From Aporrectodea caliginosa (Eukaryota > Annelida > Clitellata > Crassiclitellata > Lumbricidae): a stretch of 64,000 bases of DNA. Shown one piece after another: positions 50,841-63,023 of the stretch (position 1 is its first letter; every line of letters starts with the position of its first letter). The DNA lies in assembly GCA_020284085.1 (NCBI GenBank), contig JACEVL010000150.1, positions 481,392 to 545,391 of the forward strand, written 5' to 3'. The notes beneath the pieces were generated by a model, which worked only from the letters and a program-made list of their open reading frames with translations, ran no database searches and was not told where the DNA came from. A program made the position numbers and the translations under genes.

Positions 50841-51539
50841 AATGCCAGTCCCTATCCTGGAGAAAGGAGGAGGGGATCCTAGTCATCTTTCAAAAATTAT
50901 AATAAAATTTACTTATTTATTTATTTATAACATAGATTTATAAATCGTTAAATATAATACAAATAAATACAGTACAATCTTTGTTATAACACAGCGTAGT
51001 TCGCCTTATAGGTTAACGTCAAATTAGACACCTTTAAACTGTTTGCATCTGAAATTATATAGATGTGAATATGCGTAAATACCACGATTAGCCTACATAA
51101 CACCGCCTGTTGTAATAGTGTTGATCTAACGAGCTCAGAACGGCCTTAATGGCCACAACAATATTGTCTAACAATAAATACTCTTAAACTCTTAAGCAGC
51201 AACTACGCAATCACTCGTTTTCGTTAGCGGTTGAAGACCATTCTGTTCGATCGCGTGGTCTTGTGCAGATAGATCAGGAGAACCTCCGATGAGTTTTCTT
51301 GAAGATGCTCTATAAAAATTGGCACTTAGAAATTGCAATTTATAAAACTCTTGAAATTTGTTTCTATTGTTTGCGTCTCAATGTCATTTTGAGTAGTTAT
51401 AGCAGAAATTGCTGAACGGCGTTCTTTGTCACCCGAATTCTTACGGTGGGATGATCACTTCACTTCCGCTTTTTAGTTGCCTTTTTCAAACTGGATGCCA
51501 CCATGAACTCTGTCTTAGCGGAGTGGTTTCTAGCCATTG

Positions 51540-52175
51540 ACCTGATTCTTCTCCCCCTTCTTTTTCTGTCCTTCTCCAACGTCTTCTCCTACTTATTCTC
51601 CTCTTCCCCAAATTTCCCCCTTGTTCTTCATCTCATCCTGTTCCCTATTCTCCTCCAGCTTTCCGCTTATTTTCCTCCTCCGTCTTGCCCTTATACTTTT
51701 CCTACTTCTTACCCTCCTCTTTTTAATTCTCCTTCTTCTCCTTTTCCACCTCCATGTTCTTCTTCTCCTTCTTATTCTCCACCTCCTTATTCTTCTCCTT
51801 TTCATTATTCATCTCTTCCTGATTTTCCTTTTGCCATTCCTCCTTATTTTCCTCCACCTCCTTGCATTTATTCTCCTCCTCCTCAAATTAATCCTCATCC
51901 TTTCAATTTTTTCCTTCTCTTTTCTTCCATCATATACTCCTCGTGCTAATTCTCCTCCTCCTTTACATTCTCCTCCTCTGCCCTCTCTCATTTCCTTTCA
52001 TATTCTCCTCCTGCTCTTCCTCCTCCTCCCTATTCTCTTGCTTATTCTGCTCCTTCTCCTCCTTCTCCTCCCAATTCTCTTCTGAATCTTTTTCTGCTCC
52101 TTATTCTTCTCCTCCTTCTCCTAAGTCTCCTCCTCCTACTCTGTCTTATTTTCCTTATTCTTGCTTCTTCTTCTG
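51540..52175. repeat. polypyrimidine TTCTCCTCC-rich tract
   Basis: Low-complexity T/C sequence. The frames over it (for example 51503-51949, Pro/Ser-rich) are compositional artefacts, although the segment before it (MNSVLAEWFLAIDLILLPLL) looks superficially like a signal sequence. Confidence 0.8.
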
Positions 52176-52179
52176 CGTT

Positions 52180-53190
52180 GTATATGTCCGTTGTATCCTA
52201 ATGTATTCTGACCACTTTGCGATTCTTCGATGAGTCGATGACTTCTAATAATCCTCTGCGCCTCTCATATCCTATGCATTGGTTGCGCCTCCTGGGCCTT
52301 AGAATTCGTCCACTGCTGGCTTAAGGGCCAAGTCAAGTGAAGGAAATGACCACATCGAATATGGCATCAATGCTATAAATTAAATGTGTTTCAAGTAGCT
52401 CTTCTCTTCTACTGTTTAACTACATCTTTTGGCTGCCAAGGCCTTTGACGTCACCCTCCTACTTTCTGCAGGCTTGGGAATGGCGCTATCAGAGTAATGG
52501 CAATGGCGGAGTTTGATGTTAAAAATTCCGTCATTAAAAACTTCGATTAATTTCGACAGTTATAATTTCAAACAGTTCTCAGTGTTCCAATGGCATTATG
52601 CGGAATGCCGGTTGTAATAATATCGACCTATTTTGATTAATATGTATATAGAGTCACACAACCGTATTTTAAAGGTGTCCAATGAAGTCTACACGTCAAA
52701 CAATATTTTGTAGCAGTATGCACTCTGCAGCAACATGAGCGTCCCCAAGTTGCATATGGGAGAGGGGAATTTTACCTTATTATATCCAAGTGAAAGCTAT
52801 TTTCTTACTTAATTAAAAATGTGCAGTCATACGTTCAATGACCACATCGCACTCTACTTTCCATCTGCTACAGATTGAGGTCTGAATTACTTTTGACGGT
52901 GGAAATTTAATTAACAATAATACATGATAAATTACAGACGTCTCAATTCGTTTCCAAATCACCCGTCTCTCTCTGCCTTGCAATGGGAGCCTGGAATATG
53001 GAGCAATAGCATTAGGCTTGACGTCATTAGACGCGTTTCTTATTCTTTTCGCTAGAGGGCCCGCCTCAGGCTGTGGTAAATTCTGAATGCAGACGTAATT
53101 CTTTGGTGCACAGAAATATTAATATAATATCAATGTAAACAATAGGCCATAAATAACAGTGCGTCTGTAAGAATACAGGCACACATGAAG
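52180..53190. other. intergenic, no gene recognised
   Basis: No repeats or coding signal stand out. Confidence 0.4.
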
Positions 53191-53199
53191 ATGAGGAAG

Positions 53200-53560
53200 A
53201 GGAAGAGAGAGGGAGGAGGAGAAAAAAAGGAGGAGAAGAAGATTTATAAAGCGCCATTCCCCAGCCGAGGCCGTAGAAAACAGCACTGCGCATGAGTTAA
53301 AAAGAATCAACGACAGTCATATAATACGCTGAAAAGAAAGGTCTTGAGCTGTGATTTAAATGTCTCAGAAATGGAGCATTCTTCACATGGTCTGGAAGAG
53401 TGTTCCGAGCAGTGGGTCCAGAGACAGTCGCCAAGTCTCTCAGATGACATCGAAAAAGACAACGGAAATGTTGAAAAAAGGTCACAAGAGAAACTCCAAA
53501 ATGTCTTAGTTGTCGCGACGGCGACAAGATGCATCGCTAATGAAAAGGAGAAATGAAAAA
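53200..53560 (+). mobile_element. unclassified dispersed repeat (TTTATAAAGCGCC type)
   Basis: GATTTATAAAGCGCCATTCC, GGTCTTGAGCTGTGATTTAA, ATGTCTCAGAAATGGAGCAT and GGAAGAGTGTTCCGAGCAGT. Shared start with 28791. Confidence 0.5.
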
Positions 53561-53674
53561 ACTGCGTAAGAGGAAAAAACACGCAGATAAATCTCGAGCT
53601 CAAAATATACGACTGACCGATTACACAACCACTCGACGCAATACAATGTATAAAATATATAAATATACTATCTG

Positions 53675-53677
<3 letters not shown>

Positions 53678-53755
<78 letters not shown>
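53678..53755. repeat. (TA)n microsatellite
   Basis: About 39 TA units, left border of the element that follows. Confidence 0.95.
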
Positions 53756-53762
<7 letters not shown>

Positions 53763-53763
53763 A

Positions 53764-54540
53764 GTCTTAGTCTGTTTACGATGTCCTTCCGTATGTATGT
53801 ATGTATGTATGTATGTTTGCTTGTCCGGCTAAAGGCTCCGAAACGGAACGGTTTAGCGATTTGAAAAAATTTACAAAACATTATTACGAAACGTCTAATT
53901 CAACGCGACTATTTTCAGTTCGCAATTTTATTTAAACGCCGATATATGGCCATTTTACATTTCCAATTTTTCGACGAGGCTATATCTCAATACCGGTCTC
54001 ATTACACCATGGCCATAGTAAGGCCATTTGTTCCACGTCACGCATGCTAATTAAATATGCAATCTTACGTCACACGTAGCATATAGGTCAACGCTCTGAT
54101 TCGCAACCAATCACGTTGACCGTTGATTTAACATCAGAAGTGGGAACCACGGGAGAATTTATAGGTCATCGGACTTAAAGATTCGCCAATGCAACACTTT
54201 GGCGATACGAAATTTTTAACAAACGTTTTCATTTGAATTTCTATAGATCTCAACCCAACTATATTTCAACTCAAAATTTACTTTAAATTCCGATATTTGG
54301 ACATTTTAAGTTTCGATGTGGTCATAGTTTCAATGCCATTGAATTCTGGCAAATGCATGGGAGTATATATTACATAGAGTTGCAATTAAAAAAATTTCAA
54401 GCCTGCGCGTAAATTCGCCAGAGGGACACACGACAAATTTTCACATCGTTAAATTCAAATTCACGGGCGCTGACGAAGATGTCGCTAAATTCAAATACAC
54501 GGGCGCTGAGGAAAACCCGGGCGAACGCCGGGTAAAACTG

Positions 54541-54543
<3 letters not shown>
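53764..54543 (+). mobile_element. Helitron/Helentron-like non-autonomous element
   Basis: Sits between two (TA)n tracts. Near the left end lies TAGTCTGTTTACGATGTCCTTCCG, then a short GTAT microsatellite and GGCTCCGAAACGGAACGG. The right end has a hairpin CCCGG-GCGAACG-CCGGG (about 54516-54532) followed ten bases on by CTGA|T, fitting the Helitron CTRR end. A related 5' part occurs at 63024. No Rep/helicase frame. Confidence 0.45.
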
Positions 54544-54571
<28 letters not shown>

Positions 54572-54574
<3 letters not shown>

Positions 54575-54667
54575 TCAGGAAGTAAAGCATTAGGCGTACA
54601 GTTCAAGCCATGTTATGTATGATACTTCCTTGATTGATATTTAATGCTTTACTTCTTTGCCTGTATA
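54572..54667. mobile_element. small inverted-repeat insert between (TA)n tracts
   Basis: AAGTAAAGCATTA (54589-54601) and TAATGCTTTACTT are reverse complements about 40 bases apart, with CAGG/CCTG ends outside. TA runs at 54542-54571 and 54678-54715 flank it. Confidence 0.5.
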
Positions 54668-54672
54668 TAATT

Positions 54673-54715
<43 letters not shown>

Positions 54716-54716
<1 letters not shown>

Positions 54717-55988
54717 TGTATAATTAACAGTATATATATTATTTATAGAAGTATACGCCCGTGGATTAAAACGCATCTGTATCATTGTATGCAGGCATTA
54801 ACTTATAGAATTCGATAATTGCACTCAAAAATCACTTAAATTACAATGTTGTAGATGCCATGGAGGTCAATTATTAAGCCATTTCGATTTGCATAAAGTT
54901 ATTGTATTTGTCAGTATAGAGGAGTCAAGTAATGCAATCTTTAAAACTGTGTGAACAAAATCATGGAATCTTCAATAAGTGATATTTAATCAATTTATTT
55001 ATTTATTTATTTTTTATTTTTCAATGCATTTATTACCCTTCGAACATTAGTGAAAGTGATTATAATTTTTCACTTCATACCCTTAATCGATGGATTAAAT
55101 ATCCAACGCGCAAACGATTAGATCCCAATGTCGTACATCATGACATTAGGCAACACTGTAGATCAGCTACAGTTGTATCTGCTGTTACCAGCGACGGTGT
55201 TCAGTTGTGTCTGTCTTCGTAAAGGACACGATGATTTATGTGAGGCTGTGTTGTCATGGCGCCCGTTGATATGGTAACAGATTTACGATCGGCTCCAGCC
55301 GACAATAAATCACGCTTTCTGTCAAAAGAAATTAATTTCACTCGTCATTGTAATTAGCAATTTGTATAGCGCCACTTTAATAAAACAACTAATTATTGAC
55401 GTTCTTTGTACTAGCCTGTGGAATATTAATTGTCATTAAGAAGATAAATGTCATCAGTAAGCAAAACAATGCACAGTAAACTGGAAGAGTCACCAGTGGG
55501 GGGCCCACGCACGCCCGTGGATCCCATCACACAGATAGCTGGCAGACAGCATCATAGCGTCTAGATTGATAGCGATGGCGTCAGCAACACATGATAGCGC
55601 CACGGCCCAGCAATCCCTCTGTGGAGGATGAGTGTTATATGATGCAACGCTCATGGTTATCAGAATAAACTGGAGTTATGATTCTGTTCCAGTCTGACGG
55701 ACATTAAGGTTACTTTCTTTGCAGAAGAACGACATTGCTATTCTTAGCCGAATGACTTATTTTGCTATTATTAGAAGGATGAGGCAATTGTTTTTCTTTT
55801 CCATATTACGTATAATGTCTATTATGTGTTTTGTTATTCTGAGCAAAAAACGTAGGCCTAGTTTGCCATTGATGAAAATTTGAGCTGCATCTTTTCAAAG
55901 ACAACTATTCTACTGCACATCTTTGAAGATCACATTAAGTTGTGCATTTAGGCTTTAAAGATCATAAAATGATTCCGGAAAATACAAA
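54716..55988. other. intergenic, no gene recognised
   Basis: AT-rich. One SINE-like tail fragment (TTGTATAGCGCCACTTTAAT) near 55361. Confidence 0.4.
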
Positions 55989-56192
55989 TGGGGCAAAACG
56001 CCCCTTTTGAAGCATTTCGTTTTAATTATTTTTTAATGTCATCTGTTTTGGAATTTCATCGAACGCAATATTGTATATATATACTTTATCTGGGACATTC
56101 AGCACTAGACCTTACAATATAATTTCATGCTTTAAAATGTTGCTACGTTGTGAATCACCAAAAACCCGTTAAAGGGGCGTTTTGCTCCCCCT
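55989..56192. mobile_element. MITE-like element
   Basis: Ends GGGGCAAAACGCCCCTTT (from 55990) and AAAGGGGCGTTTTGCTCCCC (56171-56190) are inverted repeats of about 18 bp. Each end is itself partly palindromic (GGGGC-AAAAC-GCCCC). About 200 bp, non-coding. Confidence 0.7.
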
Positions 56193-56439
56193 ACCCTACT
56201 TCAACCGTCACTTCATGAAGCGCATTTCTTATGGAGGGTCATTGTAATTATATTGGAAGGCAAGACCTAAGTCAACGACCATGGCAGACATAAAATTTCG
56301 TTAAATATTGATAATGCTGCATCTACTACATTCTTTGACAAACAAGTAATTAAGGCGAAAATAGCACTTTATTGGGTTCCTTCTGGATTCCTATAAAAGC
56401 TTCGAACAGCTATGTCAGTGCGCAGACTCCTGTCTCTTC

Positions 56440-56735
56440 TCGGCCATAATTAACGACCCTGTTATAGTACTACATGGGCTGTTACCCCCAATAAAAGCGG
56501 CTATGTACTCTAAGCGTTCTCGTGATCATAACAGAGTTATACCCGCTGCTGTAAAAGATTTATTATTAGGATGCTTTACTCTTGACCAAAACACTGTAAA
56601 CTTTGAAAAAGAATGGAAATTAAACTTAATATTTGAGATTATAGGCTATTGTGGAATGTAGACCAAAGTGCGGTCAGCAATTGGTGCAAATTGAGGATAT
56701 ACTAACTTATTTACTTACTTGTCAAAGTCTACTTA
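56440..56735 (+). mobile_element. decayed LINE 3' end
   Basis: AGACCAAAGTGCGGTCAGCAATTGG and a CTTA-type tail match the end of a repeat near 11265-11325 (CACCAAAGTGCGATTAGCAG ... CTTACTTACTTA). The frame before it reads PAAVKDLLLGCF and NFEKEWKLNL, weakly like an ORF2 tail. Confidence 0.4.
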
Positions 56736-56789
56736 GACACCTTTAAACTGGTTGTGTAGAAAACTATATATACACAAGAATATTTGCTC

Positions 56790-57800
56790 TGTCATTGGAG
56801 TGGATTATTGTTAGGACGAACACATTACAGCCTTGACGGCCACAAGATGTCGTTTAAATATAAGATGAAATTATTTTAACATAGAAGTAAAACATTTTAG
56901 GTCGACATGAATGGAAACAGTTTAAAAAGGCATTCATCCACTCTTACATATTCGACAAACGGGGTTCAATTCCATGAAAGCTGTAATATGACAAATAATT
57001 TCTGCCGAACTCAATGGCCTTTGTTGCTATAAGATGTTACCCGAAGTTTGAATCCATCAAATTCCATTATTGGTTGAACAAAACGAAAATGCTGTTTTTG
57101 GTAGAATAGTAGTAGCTTTGACGACAAAACCGGTTTCAACGAGTCAACACTTTATAATCATGAAGCGTAAATAGGCCTACTTTAAGACAAATTGTAATTC
57201 CATGGGATGGTAAGGTCTGGTAACCACATAATTAATTGCAATGAAGGCAACACCTTATGTTCAACGTCAATTTCGACACCTTTAAATTTGTCCTAACCGA
57301 ATATATATATATGTAATGATGCGTTCCAACGTTAGAATGGATGTCTTTTGTTCTCTAACGAGCTCAGCGTTAACGGTCCTAACGGCCACAAGATGTCGTT
57401 AAACAATAATATACTCTTCATACTTATCACCTTAGGCCTTTATGTAACAAGTCAAATTGTAATTCTATGGTAAGCTTCGTGAAATGACTTGATTGTACCT
57501 TCGTTTCGAACCACCACACGTGCTCGTCGGGACTTTTCGATTGCGGCGCCACGGATCTGGAATACTCTTCCGACTTCTGTGCGTGCCACTAATGCTGCAT
57601 GTGGTTATATGGTTTTCTCTCGACTCTTAAAGACGCACTTTTTCAGCTGTTTGATGGCCACGTGTTGAGCGCTTCTGTGAGACTCTTAAGTGGCGCTATA
57701 TAAATGTCTTGTTACATTACATTACATTACATTAAGGTCTAGGTCGACGTGGCTGCTACAAGATTCTTTAAATATCGATCGGCTGCAACTATTAAAATTT
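56790..57800. repeat. interspersed repeat block P, copy 2
   Basis: See copy 1 at 48690-49960. This copy lacks the retroposon at the position of 48897-49213 and carries the LINE fragment described next. Confidence 0.75.
57475..57732 (+). mobile_element. LINE ORF2 C-terminal fragment with (TTACA)n tail
   Basis: The frame ending at 57668 reads LIVPSFRTTTRARRDFSIAA, then PRIWNTLPTSVR and SRLLKTHFFS. The 3' end GTGGCGCTATATAAATGTCT is followed by TTACATTACA repeats. The flank TAAG occurs on both sides (57471-57474, 57733-57736), and copy 1 (49895-49910) lacks the insert. Confidence 0.85.
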
Positions 57801-57940
57801 TCGTAGCGCAATTATTTACAATGAAGGAAACACTTTATAATCAAACAAGGCAACAACACCTTATTGTCTCCGTCTATTTGGACACCTTTAAATAGGATCT
57901 CAACCAAACTATATGAGGTAAATACGCGTTTATTCGTAAC

Positions 57941-58573
57941 CAGTGTTGCCACAGCTGGGGTTTTCTCACTAGATCTGGGGTTTTTAGCCTCCGTCTGGGG
58001 TTCTGGGGATTTTTTGGCAAAATATGCATAAATCTGGGGATATTTCTCACAATTGGCATTTTGCATGCATAATACACATATTTATATTGTGATTAAATGT
58101 GAAAGCTTTTATACGCTATAGAATTTTTAGTCCACAACATATATTTTTTTCAATACACGGTGTGTTACTGTAAACACATGTAGCCTATACACACACACAT
58201 CCATTGTTTTATAACATGTAAATGTATGTTTTCGTAATTTCCATAATTTAGTCTGCTCTTAGCTTTCAACAGAAATATTATTTACTTTTAACTTGAAATA
58301 ACTATGTGTAAATGGCAATAGTTTTACATTATATACGAGATAAAAAAGTCTTTATTGGTTAAGTCGATCTTTGAAGGAGCGCGTATATTTACGCTCGAAA
58401 CAGGACGCAGTTATAGCTTGCCACGGCCCTGCTAGTAGCATAGGCCTAATTATTTCTCATTTTCCAGTGTTTATCACTAATATTCGAGTCTATATAGTCT
58501 GGGGTTTTCTGGGGTTTTTTCAGAAGTAAATCTAGGGTTATTTCAAAAATTTAACGCATTGGTGGCAACACTG
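57941..58573. mobile_element. hAT-like non-autonomous element
   Basis: Terminal inverted repeats CAGTGTTGCCAC / GTGGCAACACTG are perfect over at least 11 bp and are of the hAT CAGTG type. Six or more TCTGGGGTTTT-like motifs cluster near both ends, in direct orientation at the two sides, resembling subterminal transposase sites. A clean 8-bp target duplication is not visible (ATTCGTA / ATTTGTA nearby). No transposase frame. Confidence 0.75.
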
Positions 58574-58621
58574 AATTTGTAGCCATCAAGAGGGTACTGC
58601 AGCATCAGCACTTCACAATGA

Positions 58622-59763
58622 ATGTGGAGAATTACCACTTCATTTAAGGCGACATCAAAATTCAATAAAATTTGGAGCTAAAATATTTGGGTATTAAATT
58701 TCACCCTTTTACTAGAGTTATGGAAAACCGCTGGACAAATGTTTTTAGGACATCTGACAATAGGGAACATTCAATCTATACTCGTCGCCTCTGACTTCTT
58801 TTCTTCACTTAGTACATCTTTCATTAGCCCCTCCTTCCCTACTTTTCCTCCTTGGTGCAACAACAAAATAGAAGTTGACTTAACTCTGAAGAAATGTTGT
58901 AAATAAGAAAAACGATCAACCTGAATTTCTAAAACAATATGCTCAAGTATTAATTTCGAAATATGACTCTTATGTACATATCTATACTGATGGGTCAAAA
59001 GTAGATGATCTTGTTGCTGCTGCTTTCACAGTACCTAGTTTAAATGTAGATAAGAAATTTAGATTGTGTAATAATTCCAGTGTTTATGCAGCTGAATTAA
59101 CTGCAATTATTGAAACTGTTTTATGCGATATTAAACAATGAGTGTTACAATTATTGTAAATTTGCGATTTTCTCTGATTCATTGAGTGCTCTTACATCAA
59201 TTAAGAGATCTTACTGTCAATCTAGACCTACTTTATTAAATGATTTACTATATCACATTAGCATGGTTAAATTCTAATCAAATAAGATTTATTCAGGATC
59301 CCAAGTCACATTGATCTGGCAGGCAATGATAGAGCAGATACTTTGGCTAAAGAAGGTCTAACTATTGATCACATAAATTCTACTAATTATCTTGAACTTC
59401 AGGAAATTTTTACTTTAATAAAACTTTACATAGTAAATAAATGGCAACTAGAATATAGTAATGATAATAAAAGGTCATTTTTATAAATCTATTTGTCCAA
59501 TTGTTAGTACAGATATAAAATATTTAGAACCTTATGTACATAAGGAAGTCCAAATTTCTAGATTGCGTTTAGGAGTGGCCAATACTAATCAAAGACTATT
59601 CGTTATGAAAAGGCATTATAACGGTCTATGTGATGCTTGTAAGGTCTATCGGGAGACAATTCATCATTGCTTAATTGAATGTAAAAAAGAAGATATTTCA
59701 GAGGTTTTAAGTAAAAAATGTCAATTATATAAACATGAAATTTCATTATTAAAACCCTTTTGA
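58622..59763 (+). pseudogene. LINE ORF2 remnant: linker, RNase H domain and zinc knuckle
   Basis: GELPLHLRRHQNSIKFGAKI at 58626, then an RNase H domain: IYTDGSK (about 58982), YAAELTAIIETV, FSDSLSALTSIK and PSHIDLAGNDRADTLAKEGL carry the catalytic Asp-Glu-Asp-Asp and His. Next comes LRLGVANTNQRLF with a C-x2-C-x7-H-x4-C knuckle (CDACKVYRETIHHCLIEC), ending in TGA near 59761. Several stops and frameshifts (for example after CDIKQ) make it non-functional. It is typical of I/Jockey-group elements that carry RNase H. Confidence 0.8.
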
Positions 59764-61555
59764 CAGTAAATTTATTTCAGAATGAAGTGTATTTTTCATA
59801 GTTAAGATTATAAAAAGGTAAAATTTTGTAAATGAAGATATTTTAAGGTTTCTTTATGTGAATGGTTTTGTATCTTATCAAATCTGTAAATATTTGATTG
59901 GAATTTTACTAATATCCATTATTATTTTGCCATTATATACTGTGCAAAAATGTAAAACAGTACATCTTAACTCGTATAATACATGTATGCTTATGTTGGT
60001 TAATGTGATATTTTCAAGGTCACGGTTAGATTTATCCACAGATATCGCCAATATGGCCGCCAAGACACACAAATAAATTATATATATCTCATACTTCGTA
60101 GGTAAGATACATTTTAATTATGACCGTTGAGTAAGACAGATGATTATTTTAAAAGAATACCTTCATCAATTATACGGCATTAAATGCTCTTGTTAGCATA
60201 ATGAACAATGTCGATTGAACATAGTAATCATAGAATTTATGAGATGAATTAGTTCATGTTTATCAAAAATATTGCATATTAATTGAAATTGTAAAGTCAA
60301 CATTGAAATACTTTAATGGCGTCCACAAAATGGCCTAAACACCTTTACGCTTGTATTGTAGATTTTCTGCATTAAAGTCAACTGCGTTCAATGTCATAAG
60401 ATAAACATTAAACTGTGGTTGATACAGTATAGTCGAACTTAAAATTTGTCCTCAAAGATTTAAAGATGTCGCTAAAAGATTTAAGAACTAAGTTGTCAAA
60501 TATTCTGAAATCTTAAACACCTTCAGAACGCTTTTACACTCATGTCGTCATAACTTCAAGAAATGCGTTTAATCTCCAGATAGCATCAGATGTCATAATC
60601 ATAATTTATGATATGATATGATGTTTCTTTTGAACTTTGGTCTATAGTTATGCTCGTTTGTAGACTCTTGTTGGATTTGCTATATTATATACATACTGTG
60701 GATATGTTAGAGTCCTGTTCTAACTATTTGCATATATTATGATAATATTGTGTGATTGAAATTATTAAATACTTCCATACAATGTACCAAAAATTACAAA
60801 CTTCATGTCTTACTTGCATGTGTGACAAATATCAATCAAGCTGTATTAAGAACATTAAATGTAATAAATTGAGAATTTCGGGTGAAGTTTCGGTTTATTT
60901 TATTGTCAACGCGGTAGCATAATAAATGATAACGAATTGTCATATTCACTGTTGAATATATTTCTTTAAAAATGCTTGATTTTACTGATTGATGACTTCT
61001 TAAAAATCCAAAAGTAAGAACTTCATGTTAAACTTTCGTGTCATTTAAATTTGTAAAATAAATGTTATTGAAATAGATTAAGAAGTAAATGTGCATTAGT
61101 AATGGTGATCAAGAATTAAATTAATTTTAAGAAACATTTCTTGTATACGACAATTGCTGCTAAATATTGTTGAATTTGCATCAGATACCAAATTGCATGT
61201 ATCAAATTGTATATTTATGAATTGTATTTTTTTAATGTTGTTAAACAATGAACACTAATGACATTTCAAGGTTATGTTTGGACATTCTTACAAAGGTGTC
61301 TTTTGGACGCGTTATGACTTCATTTCACTGCACTATATACTTTAAATTGCAACGACCTTTTTGATGTCATATGACGACGTTAAACCTTTGTTATAAAATA
61401 AAAAATAAATTCTGCCTGAATGTATCTAATCTTACTTCATGATGGCATACGAGTTCAAAGCGAACGAACCCTTGACGATAAACAATGAACATTATTACTA
61501 CTACGGCACTCCTTTTATTATGTAATAAATGCAGCATAAAAGCATGTATGTATAG
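59764..61555. repeat. AT-rich intergenic with block P fragments
   Basis: 61215-61400 matches 49570-49750 (AACAATGAACACTAATG, AAGGTTATGTTTGGACA, GATGTCATATGACGACGTTAAA). Weaker pieces near 60300-60620. No gene recognised. Confidence 0.55.
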
Positions 61556-61645
61556 GCGTATGTATGTATGTATGTATGTATGTATGCGTATGTATGTATG
61601 TATGTATGTATGTATGTATGTATGTATGTATGTATGTATGTACGC
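61556..61645. repeat. (TATG)n microsatellite ending in ACGTACGT
   Basis: About 20 units, then GTACGCACGTACGTACGTAC. Confidence 0.95.
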
Positions 61646-61649
61646 ACGT

Positions 61650-62280
61650 ACGTACGTACAAGCTATGTAGAAAATAATTGTGTGATTATAAAATACGATG
61701 AATTGTCATATGAGATCCACAAAAATCGTTAAGCAATGGATAATTTTATGCTCGTTTTCAACACCTTTTAAACCTCAGCAATCAATGCTATGGAATAAAT
61801 CAATCGGTTGGCGCGGTAATTCTTGTCTGATTGAATTGGATGCGATAAAGATTAAGCAGTTTCCACAAATCCACAAGCAAAAAAATATCAATCCTGAACT
61901 TCTCCGTCTTATCTCCATAAAACACATGAAACATCATCACACATGCACACATAGGTCTATGGTTCTAAGGCTGAAAACTTAGATAAGCAAATACGTCTTG
62001 GCAATAGCACGGACGTAAATGCTGCGAATTAAATGCCATCAAAGAAGTATTTTCCTGGATATCGGAAATGAAAACTCAGAACTTAAAAAATTTTGCTGTT
62101 TTTTTTCTAACTCTTTAAATGTTCTGACTCTCGACATCCTTCCTTTGTCATAAGGTGTCGTTAAACCATTCGAAACCGTACACGTGGTAACCTGATTTGG
62201 ATAAACTTTGGAAGCCTTCGGAGCTTCGTACTACAATGCTTTAGATAAGCATAGTAATGTTGTGAGAACTGTTGAATTAG
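61650..62280. other. intergenic, no gene recognised
   Basis: The frame 61698-61982 has no domain features. Confidence 0.35.
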
Positions 62281-62282
62281 TA

Positions 62283-62470
62283 TTGTATTGTATTGTATCT
62301 AAAGATTTTATAGGGCCTCTCTCAGAATAACTATTCAGAAGCGCTCTCAGCACGGCGAAACCTCGGGGAAAAGAAACGTCTTTAAAGAACGAGAGACCAA
62401 AGAGGAAAACTAGTCATTAGTTTAGTCCCTCAATGAGGGGGGAAGGTCATTCCAAGTAGAGACCAACCAC
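62283..62470 (-). mobile_element. dispersed SINE family 3
   Basis: Second copy of the 50668 module; here the (GTATT)n tail is preserved at 62283-62299. Confidence 0.75.
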
Positions 62471-62724
62471 AGTAATGCCCGGCGTTGAGCCAAGGCAGTC
62501 CTAGTCCTAGAAACATAAAAAGATCTAAGCCAATCAGCAGAGGCGTTAAAGGAACGCCATTAGGGTCGCAGATAACGGCTTTTCGCATATGATCAGTCAG
62601 AAAGAAAAACTTGTTGTATATCGGGTGATTGAGTGGCAAATTCGTTTTGATGAATTTGATTGCCGAATTGGTTTTTCCCGTTGTATTGATGTATGAGTGA
62701 TGCATCATGCACTTGCAACATATT

Positions 62725-62925
62725 TGGTGTAGGAGTATGTTCGGTGCCTTAAAGCCGGAGTGGTTGCGGGTTCGAATTTAACTGCCGCCTACGCGTAGGA
62801 CCCTGGGCAAGTCCTTCACCTGCAATGTTCATGCGTTCTGGCGTGCAGTGTCCAACCTGATTCAGTGTGCGCGCCTAGGAAGCTGCCTCCTCAGTAGAAA
62901 TCCAGCTGGGCGCTATAACAAAAAA
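62725..62925 (+). mobile_element. diverged tRNA-derived SINE family 1
   Basis: TTTGGTGTAGGAGTATGTTC (A-box), TTGCGGGTTCGAATTTAA (B-box), CCCTGGGCAAGTCCTTCACC body and GCTGGGCGCTATAACA end. Confidence 0.75.
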
Positions 62926-63023
62926 GCCTCAGCCCATACATTCATACTATATTACATAGACGCTGGACACCCTCGACGAATTATCTTGTGTGTATCGTAT
63001 TATTGATTACAATCCAATCCGTG

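Noticed and set aside
51503..52233. Pro/Ser-rich and Leu-rich frames after a signal-like start
   Set aside because: Composition of a polypyrimidine tract; overlapping frames are all open.
59461..59763. Independent 100-residue gene
   Set aside because: It is the continuation of the LINE remnant, past the RNase H domain, with its Cys-His knuckle.
18463..62925. tRNA genes suggested by intact A and B boxes
   Set aside because: Copies are dispersed, share long non-tRNA bodies and (TACAA)n tails, and lack clear cloverleaf pairing; they are SINEs.
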